From NCBI GenBank assembly GCA_021770065.1, contig JAETRR010000018.1, positions 1-64,000 on the forward strand: a DNA stretch of 64,000 nt. The letters are read 5' to 3'. Below, piece after piece: positions 61,060-64,000 of the stretch. Origin of the DNA: Lachnoclostridium sp. GTDB taxonomy: Bacteria; Bacillota; Clostridia; Lachnospirales; Lachnospiraceae. The translations under genes and the position numbers were made by a program. Each line of letters starts with the position of its first letter. The first letter of the stretch is position 1. Under the pieces are notes generated by a model. That model was given only the letters and a program-made list of their open reading frames with translations. It had not been told where the DNA came from and did no database searches.

Positions 61060-61998
61060 ATGGCGGAGAAAATTGCAACAAGGCATGCCTATGGGGAGGC
61101 CCTGGCAGAGATTGGCGGGAATCAGCGGATCGTTGCGCTGGATGCGGATGTGTCCACCTGTACGATGTCCTGTATGTTCGGAGAAAAATATCCGGAGAGA
61201 TTTTTCAACGTGGGAATTGCGGAAGCGAATATGACAGGCATTGCGGCCGGAATGGCAGCGTGTGGTTTTATTCCTTTTGTACATACCTTTGCTATGTTCT
61301 GCGCGGGAAGAACCTACGATCAGATCCGCAACAGCATTGCTTATCCGGGCCTAAACGTAAAACTGGTGGGAACACATGCGGGTCTTACGGTAGGCGAGGA
61401 TGGAGCAACACACCAGTGTCTGGAGGATCTGGCTCTGATGCGGGTAATTCCCGGAATGACGGTAATCTGTCCGGCAGACGGAAATGAGACACGGGCTGCG
61501 GTGCGGGCGATTGCAGAGCATGAAGGGCCTGTCTATCTGCGGCTGGGACGCCTGTCGGTGGATACGGTGACCGACAGAGACGATTATAAGTTTGAGATTG
61601 GAAAAGCCTACACCATGCAGGAGGGTACGGATGCTACGGTGATTGCCACAGGCTGTATGGTACAGGAAGCCTTGAAGGCCGCAGAAGAACTGGATAAGGA
61701 AGGAATCCGCGTCCGGGTTCTGGATATGCATACAATTAAGCCTCTGGATGAGGCGGCAGTGATTGCTGCAGCAAGGGAGACAGGCGTGATTGTAACGGCA
61801 GAGGAGCACAATATTCTCGGAGGGCTTGGAGGGGCCGTTGCGGAGACAGTGTCATCTGTCTGCCCGGTTCCGGTTCTCCGAGTAGGAACGCATGACACCT
61901 TTGGCCATTCGGGAAATGCGCTGGAGCTTCTAAAGCGCTACGGGCTGACCGGCAAAGAGATTGCAGAACAGGTGAAAAAGGGAATTAAGCTGAAATAA
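61060..61998 (+). CDS. Transketolase, C-terminal subunit
   Basis: The 312-residue partner holds the pyrimidine-binding domain (FFNVGIAEANMTGIAAGMAA with catalytic E55) and the C-terminal transketolase domain (VLDMHTIKPLDEAAVIAAAR, VTAEEHNILGGLGGAVAETV). It begins two bases after the first subunit's stop, so they form one coupled pair. Split transketolases in sugar operons are known for pathways that cleave unusual ketose phosphates; here the substrate is not known. Confidence 0.95.
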   Translation: MAEKIATRHAYGEALAEIGGNQRIVALDADVSTCTMSCMFGEKYPERFFNVGIAEANMTGIAAGMAACGFIPFVHTFAMFCAGRTYDQIRNSIAYPGLNVKLVGTHAGLTVGEDGATHQCLEDLALMRVIPGMTVICPADGNETRAAVRAIAEHEGPVYLRLGRLSVDTVTDRDDYKFEIGKAYTMQEGTDATVIATGCMVQEALKAAEELDKEGIRVRVLDMHTIKPLDEAAVIAAARETGVIVTAEEHNILGGLGGAVAETVSSVCPVPVLRVGTHDTFGHSGNALELLKRYGLTGKEIAEQVKKGIKLK

Positions 61999-62065
61999 GT
62001 CAGAAAAATGTAAATAAACAAGGCCTCTGGAATGAAAGCGGTCATAATATGAGGAAGGTGAGACT

Positions 62066-63220
62066 ATGAATAATTTTACTTATTCTATTCCTACAAAGAT
62101 TTATTTTGGAAAAGGGCAGATTGAGCATCTGACAGAGCTGAAAGAAAGCGGGAGACGTGTGCTGCTTGTCTATGGCGGCGGAAGTATAAAGCGTGCAGGA
62201 ATCTATGATACAGCCATGAAACTTTTAGGCGAGGCGGGATTAAGCGTTTTTGAGCTTTCGGGCGTGGAACCGAATCCGCGCATTCAGACAGTGCGAAGAG
62301 GAGCCGGAATCTGCAGACAGGAAAATATTGAAATGGTTCTGGCGATTGGCGGCGGGAGCACGATTGACTGTGCAAAAGTTGTGGCGGCAGCTGCAAAGTA
62401 TGACGGCGATGCCTGGGATTTGGTGCTGAATCCGGAATTAATCAAAGAAGCGCTTCCGATTTACACCGTATTAACTCTGGCGGCGACCGGATCGGAAATG
62501 GATCAGTTTGCGGTTATTTCCGATATGACAAAAAACGAAAAGTGGGGTACAGAGGGAGAGTGCCTGAAGCCTAAAATGTCCATTCTGGATCCGGAATATA
62601 CCTATACCGTGTCGGCAAAACAGACTGCTGCCGGTACGGCGGATATTATGAGCCATACGCTGGAGACATACTTTACCGCCGTTCCGGATGCGGCGGTGCA
62701 GGCAAGATTTTGTGAAGGGCTTCTGAAAACCCTGATTCAATATGGCCCGGTTGCGCTTAAGGAACCGGACAATTACGAGGCCAGGGCCAATCTGATGTGG
62801 GCCGGAAGCCTGGCGATTAACGGCCTTTGCAAAGGCGGAGCAGAAGTGACCTGGTGTGTACATCCCATTGAACATGAGCTTTCGGCATTTTATGATATTA
62901 CGCACGGGGAGGGCCTTGCAATTATGACACCTTATTGGATGGATTATGCCCTCAGTGATAAGACGGTTTCGAAATTTGCGGAATATGGGCGCAATGTCTG
63001 GGATCTGACCGGGGACGATGATATGCTGATTGCCAGACAGTCTATTGCATGTACCAGAGAGTTTTTTAAGAAATTGAATCTGCCTTCTGCATTGAGCGAA
63101 GTCGGCATTGATGAGACCCATTTGGAAATAATGGCAGAGAAAGCAGAAAAAGGCTGCGAAGGGGCGTACGTTCCTTTGACGAAAGAAGCGATTCTTTCTA
63201 TTTATAAGGCGGCGCTTTAG
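62066..63220 (+). CDS. Iron-containing alcohol dehydrogenase
   Basis: The 384-residue group III dehydrogenase (YqhD/BDH-like) has the NAD(P)-binding GGGS motifs (LLVYGGGSIKRAG, LAIGGGSTIDCAKVVAAAAK) and the metal ligands D193, H197 (GTADIMSHTLE), H266 (VHPIEHELSA) and H280 (THGEGLA), at the family's usual spacing. It reduces aldehydes to alcohols. In this operon it could reduce a C2-C4 aldehyde released by the transketolase or a related cleavage step. Ribosome site GAAGGTGAG. Confidence 0.93.
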   Translation: MNNFTYSIPTKIYFGKGQIEHLTELKESGRRVLLVYGGGSIKRAGIYDTAMKLLGEAGLSVFELSGVEPNPRIQTVRRGAGICRQENIEMVLAIGGGSTIDCAKVVAAAAKYDGDAWDLVLNPELIKEALPIYTVLTLAATGSEMDQFAVISDMTKNEKWGTEGECLKPKMSILDPEYTYTVSAKQTAAGTADIMSHTLETYFTAVPDAAVQARFCEGLLKTLIQYGPVALKEPDNYEARANLMWAGSLAINGLCKGGAEVTWCVHPIEHELSAFYDITHGEGLAIMTPYWMDYALSDKTVSKFAEYGRNVWDLTGDDDMLIARQSIACTREFFKKLNLPSALSEVGIDETHLEIMAEKAEKGCEGAYVPLTKEAILSIYKAAL

Positions 63221-63309
63221 ATAAAGTATTTATGAACATTAAGTTCGCAGATATCTCCGCAGGTCAGTTTGATTTCAAAAAATCGGAAGAAAAAACAAGG
63301 AGGGTGCAG

Positions 63310-64000
63310 ATGAAAGCGATATTACAGCCGTTTTATTTTGCAGGAAGAAATGAGAGGGAAGTAAAGGAATACGGACAGCAGCTGGAGCAGCTGAAGGCTC
63401 TTTATGGGGATGAGGCGGAGTTTCTTGAGGAGCGCGAATTCGGAACGGAAATTCCAGGGGAAGCGCAGGCCATTATTTTCCCCCAGCTGTTCGGAGCTAT
63501 TTTCCGGGAAAAAGAACGTTTGAGTAAGATTGAACTCCCTGTTATTATTTTAACATCTGAGTTCGGCACAGTGGAAATGTGGGACTGGGAGATTGTAGCC
63601 TGGTTACGGGATGAACTGCATCTGAATGTGTTCTCACCCTACAAGACAGAGCTTGCCAGAGTTATTCTGCGGACTATTGCTGCAAAGGTGGAAATGAAGA
63701 GCGGAATGAAGTTCCTGATGATGCAGGATGATCCGGGCGAGGGGATGCAGGCTTACCTCTTTAAGCGCTTTTACTGGTGGGATAAAGACTGTACTAAGGA
63801 GATAGAAGATGCCTTTGGGCTGAAGATACTGTATCGAAGCTGGAAAGAGGTAAATGAACAGGCGGAAGGCTTTACGGATGAGGATGCCTTGAAGCTCTGG
63901 CAGGAGAGGGCCGTTCCGACAGAAGACGTGCCGGAGAAAAATATTTTGAAGGCAGTAAAACTGTATATGGCAATCCGCGCATTGATTCAGGAGATCGGCG
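63310..64000 (+). CDS. Fucose-isomerase-like protein, partial at window end
   Basis: From ATG 63310 (AGGAGGG) the frame stays open to the window edge (230 codons). It reads MKAILQPFYFAGRNEREVKE ... AIIFPQLFGAIFREKERLSK, LPVIILTSEFGTVEMWDWEI, and resembles the N-terminal domains of FucI/AraA-like isomerases, with 'TSEFGTVEMWDWE' in the place of the family's second-domain loop. It is a third such paralogue in the window. Likely it isomerises the operon's sugar before kinase and transketolase action. The C-terminal metal site lies outside the window. Confidence 0.7.
   Translation, partial: MKAILQPFYFAGRNEREVKEYGQQLEQLKALYGDEAEFLEEREFGTEIPGEAQAIIFPQLFGAIFREKERLSKIELPVIILTSEFGTVEMWDWEIVAWLRDELHLNVFSPYKTELARVILRTIAAKVEMKSGMKFLMMQDDPGEGMQAYLFKRFYWWDKDCTKEIEDAFGLKILYRSWKEVNEQAEGFTDEDALKLWQERAVPTEDVPEKNILKAVKLYMAIRALIQEIG

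Noticed and set aside
1-64000. tRNA, rRNA or phage structural genes
   Set aside because: No cloverleaf-like segments, rRNA stretches or phage genes were recognised; mobile DNA is limited to the left 3.6 kb.

Overview
The window looks like a chromosome segment of an anaerobic, spore-forming gut Firmicute, most likely a Lachnospiraceae (Clostridium cluster XIVa) member. Support: moderate GC, strong AGGAGG ribosome sites, an alpha/beta-type SASP, a two-gene SmsCB/SufCB-type Fe-S system, a eukaryote-like stand-alone HisA, and a very high density of ribose/xylose-type (CUT2) sugar ABC operons with AraC, LacI, DeoR and ROK regulators. Species was not determined.

Layout. 1-3.56 kb is mobile DNA: an Rpn-type nuclease/transposase, a decayed ExeA-like ATPase tail, and a large serine recombinase whose frame runs straight into the 3' half of a peptidoglycan-binding-domain gene (3563-4159). 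The element therefore seems to have integrated inside that gene. 4.2-11.3 kb is housekeeping: hisA, hpf, secA, a RelB/DinJ-YoeB toxin-antitoxin pair, a spore protein, a 39-aa ORF and sufC-sufB. 11.4-17.3 kb holds a ROK regulator and a sugar-sensing operon (binding protein, histidine kinase, AraC-type response regulator, second binding protein) in which the first binding protein and the regulator carry internal deletions. 17.5-23.7 kb is a LacI-controlled CUT2 transporter plus a uroporphyrinogen-decarboxylase-family protein. 24.2-29.8 kb is a catabolic row (xylose-isomerase-like, Gfo/Idh/MocA dehydrogenase, TIM-barrel epimerase, PfkB kinase, mannitol-1-P dehydrogenase), followed by an AraC regulator and a HAD phosphatase on the minus strand. 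31.9-39.6 kb is a xylose-type system: binding protein, ATPase and permease (both with in-frame internal deletions), DUF4867, fucose-isomerase-like protein and xylulokinase. 39.9-42.2 kb has an ECF S-component and a saccharopine-dehydrogenase-like gene behind a glycine riboswitch with terminator. 42.3-51.6 kb is a third sugar system (an allulose/tagatose 3-epimerase, divergent from a binding protein, two permeases, an ATPase, a second fucose-isomerase-like protein, AraC and DeoR regulators). 52-64 kb is a fourth system: FGGY kinase, ROK regulator, ureidoglycolate-lyase-like protein, SDR, complete ABC transporter, split transketolase, iron alcohol dehydrogenase and a third fucose-isomerase-like gene cut by the window end.

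How it works together. Each sugar block pairs an importer with isomerase, dehydrogenase or kinase steps and a local regulator, so the region acts as an island for scavenging several sugars or polyols. The most notable non-coding feature is a long structured element present twice (33160-33265 and 55126-55235): the stems differ in sequence but keep their pairing, and both copies end in the same ribosome-binding tail. Other points worth attention are the glycine riboswitch with a degenerate second aptamer, the four internally deleted genes, the recurrent intergenic hairpin families, and the split-transketolase operon, which could serve an unassigned branched-sugar or modified-sugar pathway.
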